A DNA stretch of 13,981 bases from an uncultured Mycoplasmatota bacterium (lineage in GTDB: Bacteria; Bacillota_I; Bacilli_A; RF39; UBA660): contig CANPBV010000033.1 in assembly GCA_947572405.1 (NCBI GenBank), positions 1 to 13,981 of the forward strand, in the 5' to 3' direction. Shown one piece after another: positions 6,944-13,870 of this stretch (positions are counted from its first letter, which is position 1; each line of letters begins with the position of its first letter). The position numbers and the translations under genes were made by a program. The notes beneath the pieces were generated by a model. That model made no database searches. It was given only the letters and a program-made list of their open reading frames with translations, and was not told the DNA's origin.

Positions 6944-7456
6944 ATGAATGAAAATGAAATGAACATATACAATGTTGGAAATGATCAATCAAAGAATCCC
7001 ACAGTACCAATAGATCCAACCTCTCAAAATACAGGATTTTCTGTGGAACAACCAAATAATTTCAATAGGGAAATTATAGAAGGTCAACCTGTTAATAATT
7101 TCATGGAAGATTTTTCACAAGCAGTAGTAACAAAATCGGAGCCAGAAGTTGCTTCTACAACCATTCCAACTGATATATTAGAAACAGTAGCTGGGGGGCC
7201 CAAGGTAGAATTACCAACAACCCAAGTTGTAAATTCCAATCAATCAGAATCTTCAATAGAAATCCCTATAGAACCACAGCCTATATTAACAGAGCCTCAG
7301 ATGAATGCAAATTCAGAAGTTCAATCATCCCCAAACGAAGCAATGAATATTGGAAAAGGAAAAAAAGGGAACTGGGTATTTATTATTATTTTATTTACAA
7401 TAGCAGGGTTCTTTGTTTTATTACTTCCATTATTAGTAAGAATATTTGGGTATTAA
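6944..7456 (+). CDS. Tail-anchored membrane protein with long disordered N-terminus, unknown function
   Basis: I do not recognise the family. The 170-aa product has a long polar N-terminal part (about 1-136) rich in Asn, Gln, Pro, Glu, Ser and Thr and apparently unfolded, then a basic patch (KGKKG, 138-142) and a single hydrophobic segment (about 144-165) reaching almost the C-terminus. That layout predicts insertion by the tail with the N-terminal part in the cytoplasm; there is no signal peptide. The start is set at 6944 because AAGGTAGG (6929-6936) lies seven bases upstream and because an earlier in-frame ATG (6917) is inside the -10 element. It stands alone between its own promoter and a strong terminator. 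A scaffold or envelope-associated role is speculation; a convergent gene follows. Confidence 0.75.
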   Translation: MNENEMNIYNVGNDQSKNPTVPIDPTSQNTGFSVEQPNNFNREIIEGQPVNNFMEDFSQAVVTKSEPEVASTTIPTDILETVAGGPKVELPTTQVVNSNQSESSIEIPIEPQPILTEPQMNANSEVQSSPNEAMNIGKGKKGNWVFIIILFTIAGFFVLLLPLLVRIFGY

Positions 7457-7482
7457 AAAACGCTTCAATTGAAGTGTTTTTT
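7455..7482. terminator. Bidirectional terminator between convergent genes
   Basis: AAAAAACGCTTC pairs with GAAGTGTTTTTT around an AATT loop, with one G-T wobble. It overlaps the stop codons of both flanking genes and provides a T tract on each strand. Confidence 0.85.
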
Positions 7483-7789
7483 AATAAATCGTATTTTTAG
7501 AGAGTTCAATGATTAATTTCATATCATCATCTATAGCCATAATATTTTTATGTAATTCTTTACATTTTTCACATCGATAAATAATTTTATAATTATTTTT
7601 AAACTTTTCAATCCCTACAGGCTTTAAAAGTCCATAGCAAGTATTTTTCCTGTCTCCTGGAAAAACGTCAACATGTTTTGAGTATAAACAATAGGGACAG
7701 TGATCTCTAGCAGTATAACCTAACCTTTTAACCTTTTTCCCGCATTTTTCACAAATAAAGTTTTCGTCAATCATTGTAAATTTTTTCAA
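7481..7789 (-). CDS. RNHCP-type zinc-ribbon protein
   Basis: The 102-aa product matches the RNHCP domain, a small cysteine-rich domain of unknown function common in Bacillota. Counting from the TTG start, paired cysteines are C13/C16 (CEKC), C31/C34 in RDHCPYC, C51, and C73/C76 (CEKC), enough for two zinc knuckles. The signature stretch is RDHCPYCLYSKHVD followed by PGDR; the usual Asn of R-N-H-C-P is Asp here. The C-terminal MAIDDD also fits the family. The start is placed at TTG 7789 because GGGTGAT (7794-7800) is four bases upstream. A longer frame from 7840 is excluded since its first codons are the promoter -35. Function is unknown; nucleic-acid or metal binding is only suggested by the fold. 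Confidence 0.82.
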   Translation of the reverse strand: MKKFTMIDENFICEKCGKKVKRLGYTARDHCPYCLYSKHVDVFPGDRKNTCYGLLKPVGIEKFKNNYKIIYRCEKCKELHKNIMAIDDDMKLIIELSKNTIY

Positions 7790-7811
7790 TTTTATCACCC
7801 AACTAAAAAGT

Positions 7812-7840
7812 ATCGTATCATAGCCCATATTTTCTGTCAA
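7812..7840 (-). promoter_or_regulatory. Strong promoter of the RNHCP gene
   Basis: On the minus strand a perfect -35 TTGACA (7840-7835) is followed by exactly 17 bases and TACGAT (7817-7812) with a TGA extension. Transcription would start near 7805, leaving a leader of about 16 bases. Confidence 0.75.
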
Positions 7841-7890
7841 CCGTACTATTTCTGAAAATATTTAATAAAATAAAATTAGGTGATGCCAGA

Positions 7891-8112
7891 TTGAAGCGTG
7901 TTTTCACTTTTTTAATTGGCTTTGGTTTTTCAACCATAGGAGCAGTATATATTATTAGTTATTGCAATTTAATGACAGTGGGGTATAATTTTCATGAATA
8001 TGTACAATTTATAATTAGAAGATTAGAATGTCAATATTTTTTGATTGGACTATGTTTAATCTTTTTATCAATTTATATACCAGGAGGGAAAAAATATGAA
8101 CTACATATATGA
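7891..8112 (+). CDS. Small two-helix membrane protein, unknown function
   Basis: The 73-aa product has two hydrophobic segments (about residues 4-24 and 47-63) joined by a loop containing GYNFHEYVQFIIRRLEC, and a charged C-terminal tail (PGGKKYE). The start is TTG at 7891, supported by AGGTGAT (7878-7884) six bases upstream; no ATG is available near it. Its last 17 bases overlap the start of the next gene, so the two are co-transcribed and probably translationally coupled. It is divergent from the RNHCP gene across about 100 bases. I cannot name a family. The length, absence of a toxin-like neighbour, and coupling to a conserved-looking soluble protein argue for a housekeeping membrane role and against a type I toxin. 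Confidence 0.7.
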   Translation: MKRVFTFLIGFGFSTIGAVYIISYCNLMTVGYNFHEYVQFIIRRLECQYFLIGLCLIFLSIYIPGGKKYELHI

Positions 8113-8740
8113 CATTTTATTGAACTTTAATCGTCAGCTGTATGATTTCTTTGAATGGGATATTAATGATAATATTGTTCATATCCGAAAAATTCCACTT
8201 TATAAAGTGGGAACCAAGCAACTTTTAAAAATTAGAGACAATAGAATAAAGTTTGAACAAGAATTTTTAGATAAAGTAAAAAATAAAACTGAAGTATTTA
8301 CAAATAAGGATGTAGAATTTTTAGAGTATGCATTTTTATTCACTGATGGTAGTACTGTTTTGGCGCTCAAATGTAATGAAAGTGGAGAAAGTGCTGGGAA
8401 AAGTATGCTTTTGGTAGATGAGGATATGGAAGTATTAGATGTCAGTAAAAAGATAAAAGAAACCGAAATCGAATTTGAAATAATGGCAGATGAAAGATAT
8501 ATTCCATTAAAAACAAGAAAAGAACAAAAGATGGAAAAGTATGTAAAAGACGAATTATACAAAAGCCAAAAACAAAATGCAAATGAAAAATTAAAATATT
8601 TATATTTTGAGTGTTTCGGAAAGAATGAGTGCTCTATTGAAACCATCTTAAATCATTTCAATTCACAAATGAGAAAAGGAAATTATAGTATGATTCGAAA
8701 ACTATATGACTTTTTTAAGCTTACTTCTGTCCAAAAATGA
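8096..8740 (+). CDS. Conserved soluble protein resembling the DUF3603 family
   Basis: The 214-aa product lacks signal or membrane segments. The N-terminal part (YDFFEWDINDNIVHIRKIPLYKV, about 16-38, read in two halves) and the C-terminal part (KLKYLYFECFGK around 165-176, then a tail ending YDFFKLTS) remind me of DUF3603 proteins of Bacilli, where an E-W near the N-terminus and a Y-E/F near the C-terminus recur. This is from memory and untested. A charged helical stretch (about 135-165, rich in Lys and Glu) links the two. AGGAGGG just before the ATG is a near-perfect ribosome binding site, and the start overlaps the preceding membrane-protein gene by 17 bases. It ends in TGA, embedded in its terminator hairpin, which shows UGA is a stop in this organism. 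Function is unknown. Confidence 0.8.
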   Translation: MNYIYDILLNFNRQLYDFFEWDINDNIVHIRKIPLYKVGTKQLLKIRDNRIKFEQEFLDKVKNKTEVFTNKDVEFLEYAFLFTDGSTVLALKCNESGESAGKSMLLVDEDMEVLDVSKKIKETEIEFEIMADERYIPLKTRKEQKMEKYVKDELYKSQKQNANEKLKYLYFECFGKNECSIETILNHFNSQMRKGNYSMIRKLYDFFKLTSVQK

Positions 8741-8764
8741 CAACATCGGATAATGTTGTTTTTT
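8740..8764 (+). terminator. Intrinsic terminator after the two-gene unit
   Basis: Stem ACAACAT (8740-8746) with ATGTTGT (8753-8759), a 6-base loop CGGATA, then a run of T to 8764. The first base of the stem is the last base of the TGA stop. Confidence 0.8.
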
Positions 8765-8774
8765 AATTTCTGTT

Positions 8775-9548
8775 TTTTTTGATAGTAAATACACATTGGA
8801 TTTTCTTTGCCATGTTTTACAGATAAAGCGATAATAATTTTACTACAATGAAACAAGGCCTTTCTAGTATATTGATTTTCCCTGTTAGGAATTGGCCCAT
8901 GATAGTTAGTACCTTTACCAGTCCAATAATCATTTCAACGAATCGTTTTAGATTTTCAATCCCCATAGAATTTTCATTCACTCTCTGGAAAAGAATTGCC
9001 TGTGTATTTTTTGATTATATTTGCCTTTTTTGCAATAGTGAATATGTTTTTTACTAGCGTTAGCTTCAACCCTTTTATTACTAATGATATAAGCACGTGG
9101 GAACCCTTTAATGAAGTTTAAAGCAGTTAATTCATAAATTTTATTATCCTTAAATCATAGCTCAAATTTTGGGAAACATAAAATATAATAATTCTTTATA
9201 ATGATTCTTTTTCCTCGTTAATCCCTGTTCTAAATGATGATAGTGCCTAGATCATTCATTTAATCTTGTATAGACTTCATTCCACGAATCACTCTTATTT
9301 GGAATGTGTTTTTTTTAAAATAAGTTTGTTATTGTAATGTAATTCTGTTTGCCTGTTTTTCTGATTTTTGTCGTAGTTTCTGTTCCAATAAGCAAATTAA
9401 ATTTACTATGTTGATATTCAATGGAATCAATTACTATTTCATTCACATTTGAATACAATAGCAACATATTTTTGTCTTTAAACACATCTAATACTAAAAC
9501 GCCTCTCATAATATTTCTTTTGTTAGTCTGCTCTTTAGTGATTATCAT
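8775..9548 (-). pseudogene. Decayed IS110-family transposase
   Basis: Reading the minus strand, the N-terminal piece (9548-9315) contains GVLVLDVFKDKNMLLLYS and SKFNLLIGTETT, matching the IS110 opening (GIDVSKDKH... then GF..L..E.TG) with the first catalytic Asp of the DEDD domain. It then jumps to KIRKTGKQNY, where IS110 enzymes have RKTKTDxxDA, so the middle of the domain is deleted and acidic residues are lost. Next come HHLEQGLTRKKNHYKELL and FPKFE (about 9250-9150, several shifts), ELTALNFIKGFPRAYI (from 9133, stop at 8978-8980), and last NYHGPIPN and TRKALFHCSKIIIALS with NPMCIYYQKK (about 8937-8775), the Transposase_20 end. The very C-terminus is cut off at the neighbouring terminator. 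There are multiple stops and frameshifts, so it is dead. The 8765-9637 interval holds nothing else I can support. Confidence 0.75.
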
Positions 9549-9637
9549 TATCTTGTCATGTGGTTTATATGGATTCTATGACCTGGATATAATCTATTCA
9601 AACTAAAATGGAAATTAATGAATATTTCCTTCATCAG

Positions 9638-9666
9638 TTCACATCTTAAAGTATACATGATATAAT
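9638..9666 (+). promoter_or_regulatory. scpAB promoter with near-consensus elements
   Basis: TTCACA (9638-9643, 5 of 6), a 17-base spacer, and perfect TATAAT (9661-9666) carrying the TGA extension. Transcription should start near 9673, leaving a leader of only about 15 bases. Confidence 0.75.
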
Positions 9667-9687
9667 AAAACTATTGGATGTGGTAAG

Positions 9688-10425
9688 ATGGAATATAAAG
9701 TAATGATATCAGAGTTTGAAGGACCACTTGATTTATTACTACATTTGATTAAAGAATCATCAATTGAAATATTTGATATTGAAATAGAAAAAATAGCGGG
9801 ACAATATTTAGATTATATACACCAGATGGAAATATTGAATCTCAATATTGCTAGTGAGTATTTATCAATGGCGGCTGAACTAATTGAAATAAAGTCAAGC
9901 AGTTTACTTCCGAAAAAAAAGATAGAAGTAGAGGCCGAATATGAAGAAAATCCTAGAGAACGATTGATTGAGCGATTATTAGAGTATCAGAAATACAAAG
10001 AGGTGACTCCAAAACTTCATGAACTAGAAGAACAAAGGCATGAATTTTATTCTAAAGATCCAGAGAGTTTGAAAGAATATTTAGATGTAGATTCTGATAC
10101 AGTAGAGTTAGATATCAATTTGAACGATTTATTAGAAGCTTTCAAAAAGATGTTGGAAAGAAAAGAATTGGAAAAGCCACTACAAACCAAGGTGACTAAA
10201 AAAGAGTATTCTGTCAGTGTGCGTAGTAATGAAATACGAAATCTATTGAAAGAGAAGAAAAAGGTAGAGTTTTATGAGCTTTTTGAGATTGTTACGAAAG
10301 ATTATGTTATTGTAACCTTTTTATCCATTCTTGATTTAGCACGTAAACAAGAGCTTTGTATTACTCAAAATAAAAATTTTAATGAAATTACTTTAGAATT
10401 AAAGGGAAGTGATACACATGAATAA
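9688..10425 (+). CDS. scpA: Segregation and condensation protein A (kleisin)
   Basis: ScpA bridges the heads of the Smc dimer and, with ScpB, forms the bacterial condensin that compacts and separates chromosomes. The 245-aa product is of family length. The opening FEGPLDLLLHLIKES (9-23) and the following IASEYLSMAAELIEIKSSSL stretch are the family hallmarks and form the N-terminal Smc-neck-binding helical domain. An acidic, weakly conserved middle (about 85-165) should bind ScpB, and a C-terminal winged helix (KVEFYELFEIVTKDYVIVTF onward) should bind the Smc head cap. The ribosome binding site is modest (GTGGTAAG directly before the ATG). The 3' end overlaps scpB by 8 bases. No smc gene is in the window. 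Confidence 0.96.
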   Translation: MEYKVMISEFEGPLDLLLHLIKESSIEIFDIEIEKIAGQYLDYIHQMEILNLNIASEYLSMAAELIEIKSSSLLPKKKIEVEAEYEENPRERLIERLLEYQKYKEVTPKLHELEEQRHEFYSKDPESLKEYLDVDSDTVELDINLNDLLEAFKKMLERKELEKPLQTKVTKKEYSVSVRSNEIRNLLKEKKKVEFYELFEIVTKDYVIVTFLSILDLARKQELCITQNKNFNEITLELKGSDTHE

Positions 10426-10978
10426 AAGGGCTGTATTAGAAGGTATTTTATTTGTTGTAGGAGAAGAGGGGTTAACAGCAGAGGAATTACAAAATATACT
10501 AGAGGTAAGTGAATATGAACTTCAAAAATTGATAGCAGCATTAGATGAAGACTATAAAAAAGAGAGCAGAGGAATACAAATTGCCTTTTTGGGGAATAGT
10601 TATAAATTGGTAACAAAACAAGAGCATAAGGAATATTATAAAAAGTTAGTAACAATCGAAGAAAATAGTAAGCTTTCAGATGCAACTTTAGAAACACTTG
10701 CAATCATTGCTTATAATGAACCAATTACGAGGATTCAAATAGATGAGATAAGAGGCGTTTCCAGTGTACATCATGTAAGAAAATTATTATTAAAGAATTT
10801 AATTCATGAGGTAGGAAAATCCGATTTACCAGGAAGGCCAATTTTATATGGGGTTACAAAAGAGTTTTTAGATTATTTTGGTTTATCAACAATTGAAGAT
10901 TTGCCAAAGATAACTGTTGAGACAAATGATTTAAAAGAGCATCTTGATTTATTCGGATCAAAATATAAGGAAAATTAA
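10418..10978 (+). CDS. scpB: Segregation and condensation protein B
   Basis: ScpB dimerises and clamps the central part of ScpA, controlling the Smc ATPase. The 186-aa product has two winged-helix domains: the first opens with VLEGILFVVGEEGLTAEEL, the second with ETLAIIAYNEPITRIQIDEI and contains the family motif LPGRPILYGVTKEFLDYFGL. I place the start at ATG 10418. A GTG at 10409 in the same frame lies inside the ribosome binding site (AAGGGAAGTGAT) and is unlikely to be used. The gene overlaps scpA by 8 bases, so the subunits are co-translated. A 9-bp hairpin follows at 10990, but without a T tract, so where the transcript ends is unclear. Confidence 0.95.
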   Translation: MNKRAVLEGILFVVGEEGLTAEELQNILEVSEYELQKLIAALDEDYKKESRGIQIAFLGNSYKLVTKQEHKEYYKKLVTIEENSKLSDATLETLAIIAYNEPITRIQIDEIRGVSSVHHVRKLLLKNLIHEVGKSDLPGRPILYGVTKEFLDYFGLSTIEDLPKITVETNDLKEHLDLFGSKYKEN

Positions 10979-10989
10979 ACATTTGCTAA

Positions 10990-11012
10990 AATGTAGAAGT
11001 AAATTCTACATT
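10990..11012 (+). other. Perfect 9-bp hairpin downstream of scpB without a T tract
   Basis: AATGTAGAA (10990-10998) pairs with TTCTACATT (11004-11012) around a GTAAA loop, 11 bases after the scpB stop. No run of T follows, so it may be a 3'-end stabiliser or a degenerate terminator and not a standard one. From here to 11238 I find no convincing gene. Confidence 0.5.
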
Positions 11013-11238
11013 GTAAAAATAAATTCCATTATTTTCAAACAATTATGATAAAAAGAAGAAAAAATAGTGGAAAATTACTTTTTTGCTGTAAAATATAAGA
11101 GAAAGCACTAAAATGCAAAAAAAGAACATGTTTCGTAGAGGTAGAACGAATGAAATTTTTTTGAATTCCATAATTCCGCCTATAATTGTATGATGAAGTG
11201 TATATTGATGGTGGTGCTTATTCTGTTAGCTTATTTTT

Positions 11239-11905
11239 TTATAGGTATGTAGATAAACTAACATTATTAGGTTCAATTTCTTGAATACCTAATTTTTCTA
11301 TGATATCTATACCATAGAGTTTACTGAATATGGTGATTCACTATTCAGTTTTTTTCTTTTATAAGAATTAATATGGGACATAACGAGATGAATAATATTT
11401 TGGGTTAAATCATTGAAAAAGTATTTTTTGGAAGAATTCTTCTAAGCAACTCATGATTCACTTCGCAAGAACCTTTTTTAAATGGACTAGAAGGATGACA
11501 ATAAAATATTTTTGCTCTAAGTTCCTCAGTTTTCATATCAAATTCTATTTCAGTAGAATTAGAAAATTCACTTTCATTATCAGTTAATATAATAACAAAA
11601 AGTTCTTTAAATTTATCTATGCCTAAAATAGATTGTATATAATAAAAATATCAATGACGGATTGAGCTTCATTATGTTCTCTAATAAAAGCTAACATAAA
11701 AGAAATGTTTACAAAATGAATCGTAAGTAAAACTTTTCTACCTTCAACAGAATTCATTTAAACAACAGGTGTATCTGGAAATTCCATATACTGTATAAAA
11801 TCTTCATAAGTTCTATCTTTCAAACAGTGTTTATCCACTTTATAAACAGTAGTTTGCTTCCTTCTTTCTATTTCTATTTTATCATGTCCTTATCTTTTCT
11901 GTTCA
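11239..11905 (-). pseudogene. Decayed, N-terminally truncated IS30-family transposase
   Basis: On the minus strand, from about 11905, the pieces read RRKQTTVYKVDKHCLKDRTY, then DFIQYMEFPDTPVV, a stop, then MNSVEGRKVLLTIHFVN and LAFIREHNEAQSVIDIF. After a frameshift come GIDKFKELFVIILTDNESEF and KIFYCHPSSPFKKGSCEVNH, ELLRRILPKNTF, a shift, then DLTQNIIHLVMSHINSYKRK, and finally LYGIDIIEKLGIQ with a stop at 11239-11241. This is the IS30 DDE core in order. The first Asp (expected QMDSVEG) has become Asn right after a nonsense codon (11758-11760), while the second Asp (TDN) and the Glu (CEVNH) remain. The N-terminal helix-turn-helix third is missing. I count at least one nonsense codon and three frameshifts, so the element is dead. 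Confidence 0.82.
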
Positions 11906-11935
11906 ACTTAACTTTTCAATTAACAATATAAACAA

Positions 11936-11971
11936 ATTTGCTAAATTTTATCGTATTTGTTAAAATTTTAT
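11936..11971 (+). repeat. Tandem direct repeat upstream of the 555-aa gene
   Basis: ATTTGCTAAATTTTAT (11936-11951) and ATTTGTTAAAATTTTAT (11955-11971) form a near-identical pair spaced 19 bases apart, ending just before the -10 at 11974. Such a pair near a promoter could be an operator or simple local duplication. Both copies are very AT-rich. Confidence 0.5.
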
Positions 11972-11973
11972 AG

Positions 11974-11979
11974 TATAAT
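11974..11979 (+). promoter_or_regulatory. -10 element of the 555-aa gene
   Basis: A perfect TATAAT lies 29 bases before the ribosome binding site-start region. The hexamer 17 bases upstream (TCGTAT) is a poor -35, so the promoter may be weak or need an activator. Confidence 0.45.
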
Positions 11980-12007
11980 AAATCCCAAGTAAAACGAGGT
12001 GATTACT

Positions 12008-13675
12008 ATGCCTGATAACCAATTATCAGTTAATAATTCAAATAATGAACTAGGATATAAAAATATAACAATTAAAGATATGGATAAAGTAAATGATTAC
12101 TTATTTATTATATTAGATAATGGTCAAAAGATTCTAACTAACGGAAAAAAATTATATGATTGTTCAGGATATAGTCATTTTACTGATATTTTCACTATGG
12201 GTGATAGACTATGTGCTGTATTTACAAAATTTTCTAGTATAAGTGTAGTAGATTTAAATAAAATGGAAGTATTATTTGAAGATAGAGATGCCTATCATGT
12301 TAGTAAACAAGATGAGAGAACTTTACATATAATTATGAAAATTGGAGATGGAAATAACACAATATATGATATTGAAACAAAAAAATATTTACCTGCTCCA
12401 GCTGAATATGAATTTGAACATTCTTTAGGACATAACTTATATGTTTTTAGAGAACAACATAATTCAGACACTCGATTCTATGATTATAAGAGGTGTGTTA
12501 TTAATGCTGATGGGAAATTCCTTTTAAAAGATATTGAAGGATGGATTTATTATAGTAATAATCATCTGATTATTATTAAACAAGATGAACTATGTATTGT
12601 AGGAGTAAATGAACAACCTACTTTAGATATGAAAACAATTAAGCAAAATGAAACCATTATAGCCAAACCTACATACCATGATGGAAATATAATTTTAATA
12701 GAAAAGGGTGTAATTAAAATATATACTCTTAGTCTTGAATTAGTTAGTGAATTAAATATGGATGGTTTAGAAGAAGTTACAGATTATGAGATTGTGTCTG
12801 ATACTTTAAAAATTGCACTCCCTCATACAGTAGATGGTAAGCAAATTGGGAAGCATTTATTTGTTAATTTAAAGACAGGTAAATCAATCTCACATATTCG
12901 TATTGAAGGATATCCTTATTGGACTCCAACTACTTATATAGGACAAGATAGTCTTGATACAGAAATAACAAACTTTCATTTTTACAACGCTGATTTTGAT
13001 CCAATAATAAGTGTATCAGCTAATTATTATGAAAGCGTTGAGAGTAACAGGGAATGTATGTTTATTATCAGGTCTAAAGATAATGGTGCTGAAAAACAAC
13101 AACTACTTAATGCAGAAACGGGGGCTATACGAGAAGTAGATTATAATTATGTTCATTTTCATAATTCGTTACCTTACGGGTATGGAGTTAATTTTTCTAC
13201 TGAAAAAATTGATTTTTTTGATGAAAATCTAAATGTTGTTATTCCTGAGTTTGATTATAAAAAGTTTAATTTAGGTTTTGAATATACTAAATTTGGTTAT
13301 TTTATAATTAACAATTATATATGTATTATTATGCACATTGCTGATGGACCTCGTTCTTTTTATAGATATATACTTCAAAAAGCAGATGGCAAAATTATTC
13401 TTGATTCTATTAAACATAAATGCTATCCAATGGGAAATTTAATTCAAATACTTAGTAATAATGATTCACAATTTTTAAATACTATTACAGGAGAGATAGG
13501 AACGTTAAGTATTACTGCTCCAACTGATGAAACAGGTAAAATTGATTTCAATCAAATAAGTGATTTTAATAGTCTTTTGACCATAGGAAGTGGCACACAA
13601 TTATCACTTCTGTCAGCAGACGATGATCCAAAAAAAGTAAAGAAATTAAAGCCAAATAATAAAAAAGATGATTAG
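12008..13675 (+). CDS. 555-aa protein of unknown function, predicted beta-propeller-like
   Basis: I do not recognise this protein. It has no signal peptide or membrane segment and reads as an almost continuous series of short alternating beta strands and turns, the style of beta-propellers and WG-like repeats. A visible internal repeat supports this: around 166 NADGKFLLKDIEGWIYY is followed by NHLIII, and around 458 KADGKIILDSIKHKCYP is followed by NLIQIL. Other turns such as TGKS, TGAI and TGEI recur after strand pairs. The last 20 or so residues are an acidic then lysine-rich tail (SADDD...KKDD), likely disordered. The start is ATG 12008: GAGGTGAT (11996-12003) lies four bases before it, and a GTG at 11999 in frame is inside that site. 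It is a single-gene unit between an IS30 relic and a strong terminator. A cytosolic binding or scaffold role is inference. Confidence 0.75.
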   Translation: MPDNQLSVNNSNNELGYKNITIKDMDKVNDYLFIILDNGQKILTNGKKLYDCSGYSHFTDIFTMGDRLCAVFTKFSSISVVDLNKMEVLFEDRDAYHVSKQDERTLHIIMKIGDGNNTIYDIETKKYLPAPAEYEFEHSLGHNLYVFREQHNSDTRFYDYKRCVINADGKFLLKDIEGWIYYSNNHLIIIKQDELCIVGVNEQPTLDMKTIKQNETIIAKPTYHDGNIILIEKGVIKIYTLSLELVSELNMDGLEEVTDYEIVSDTLKIALPHTVDGKQIGKHLFVNLKTGKSISHIRIEGYPYWTPTTYIGQDSLDTEITNFHFYNADFDPIISVSANYYESVESNRECMFIIRSKDNGAEKQQLLNAETGAIREVDYNYVHFHNSLPYGYGVNFSTEKIDFFDENLNVVIPEFDYKKFNLGFEYTKFGYFIINNYICIIMHIADGPRSFYRYILQKADGKIILDSIKHKCYPMGNLIQILSNNDSQFLNTITGEIGTLSITAPTDETGKIDFNQISDFNSLLTIGSGTQLSLLSADDDPKKVKKLKPNNKKDD

Positions 13676-13815
13676 TGAGTAATTAACGCTCAAAATTATC
13701 TTTTTCTATTGTATAATAATCTTTTGAATTATTGGACTTAGTTATACCAGTTAATTTATTAATTGATAACAAATAAAGACAAGCTTTACTTGAAATAATA
13801 TTATAATTACATAAT
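13676..13815 (+). other. Non-coding tail between the 555-aa gene and its terminator
   Basis: These 140 bases show no open frame with a ribosome binding site and no hairpin strong enough to call. They probably form the 3' untranslated region of the upstream gene, since the first good terminator is at 13816. Confidence 0.4.
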
Positions 13816-13870
13816 AAAAATCAAGGGTCTAGATGAACTCACCTCGTTCACCCTTGATTTTTGCTTTTTT
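13816..13870. terminator. Strong two-tier terminator hairpin
   Basis: A perfect 13-bp stem AAAAATCAAGGGT (13816-13828) with ACCCTTGATTTTT (13850-13862) encloses a 6-base bulge and an inner GAAC/GTTC stem with loop TCACCTC, followed by a T run at 13865-13870. The A-rich 5' arm allows it to work in both directions. To its right (13871-13981) I see no supportable gene; a short open stretch on the minus strand ends at 13899 but has no recognisable product. Confidence 0.8.

Noticed and set aside
8848..9057. Plus-strand open frame of 69 codons
   Set aside because: It lies antisense to the IS110 relic, has no ribosome binding site and no protein-like pattern; the minus strand explains the sequence.
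9421..9606. Plus-strand hydrophobic open frame of 61 codons
   Set aside because: It is the complement of the IS110 N-terminal piece; hydrophobicity is a by-product of the AT-rich antisense strand.
9610..9629. Small hairpin GGAAAT/ATTTCC before the scpA promoter
   Set aside because: Six base pairs with an 8-base loop and no T tract; compatible with chance in AT-rich DNA.
11191..11250. Short hydrophobic peptide starting MMKCILMVV
   Set aside because: No ribosome binding site, only about 20 codons, and it overlaps the end of the IS30 relic; not enough to call a small membrane peptide or toxin.
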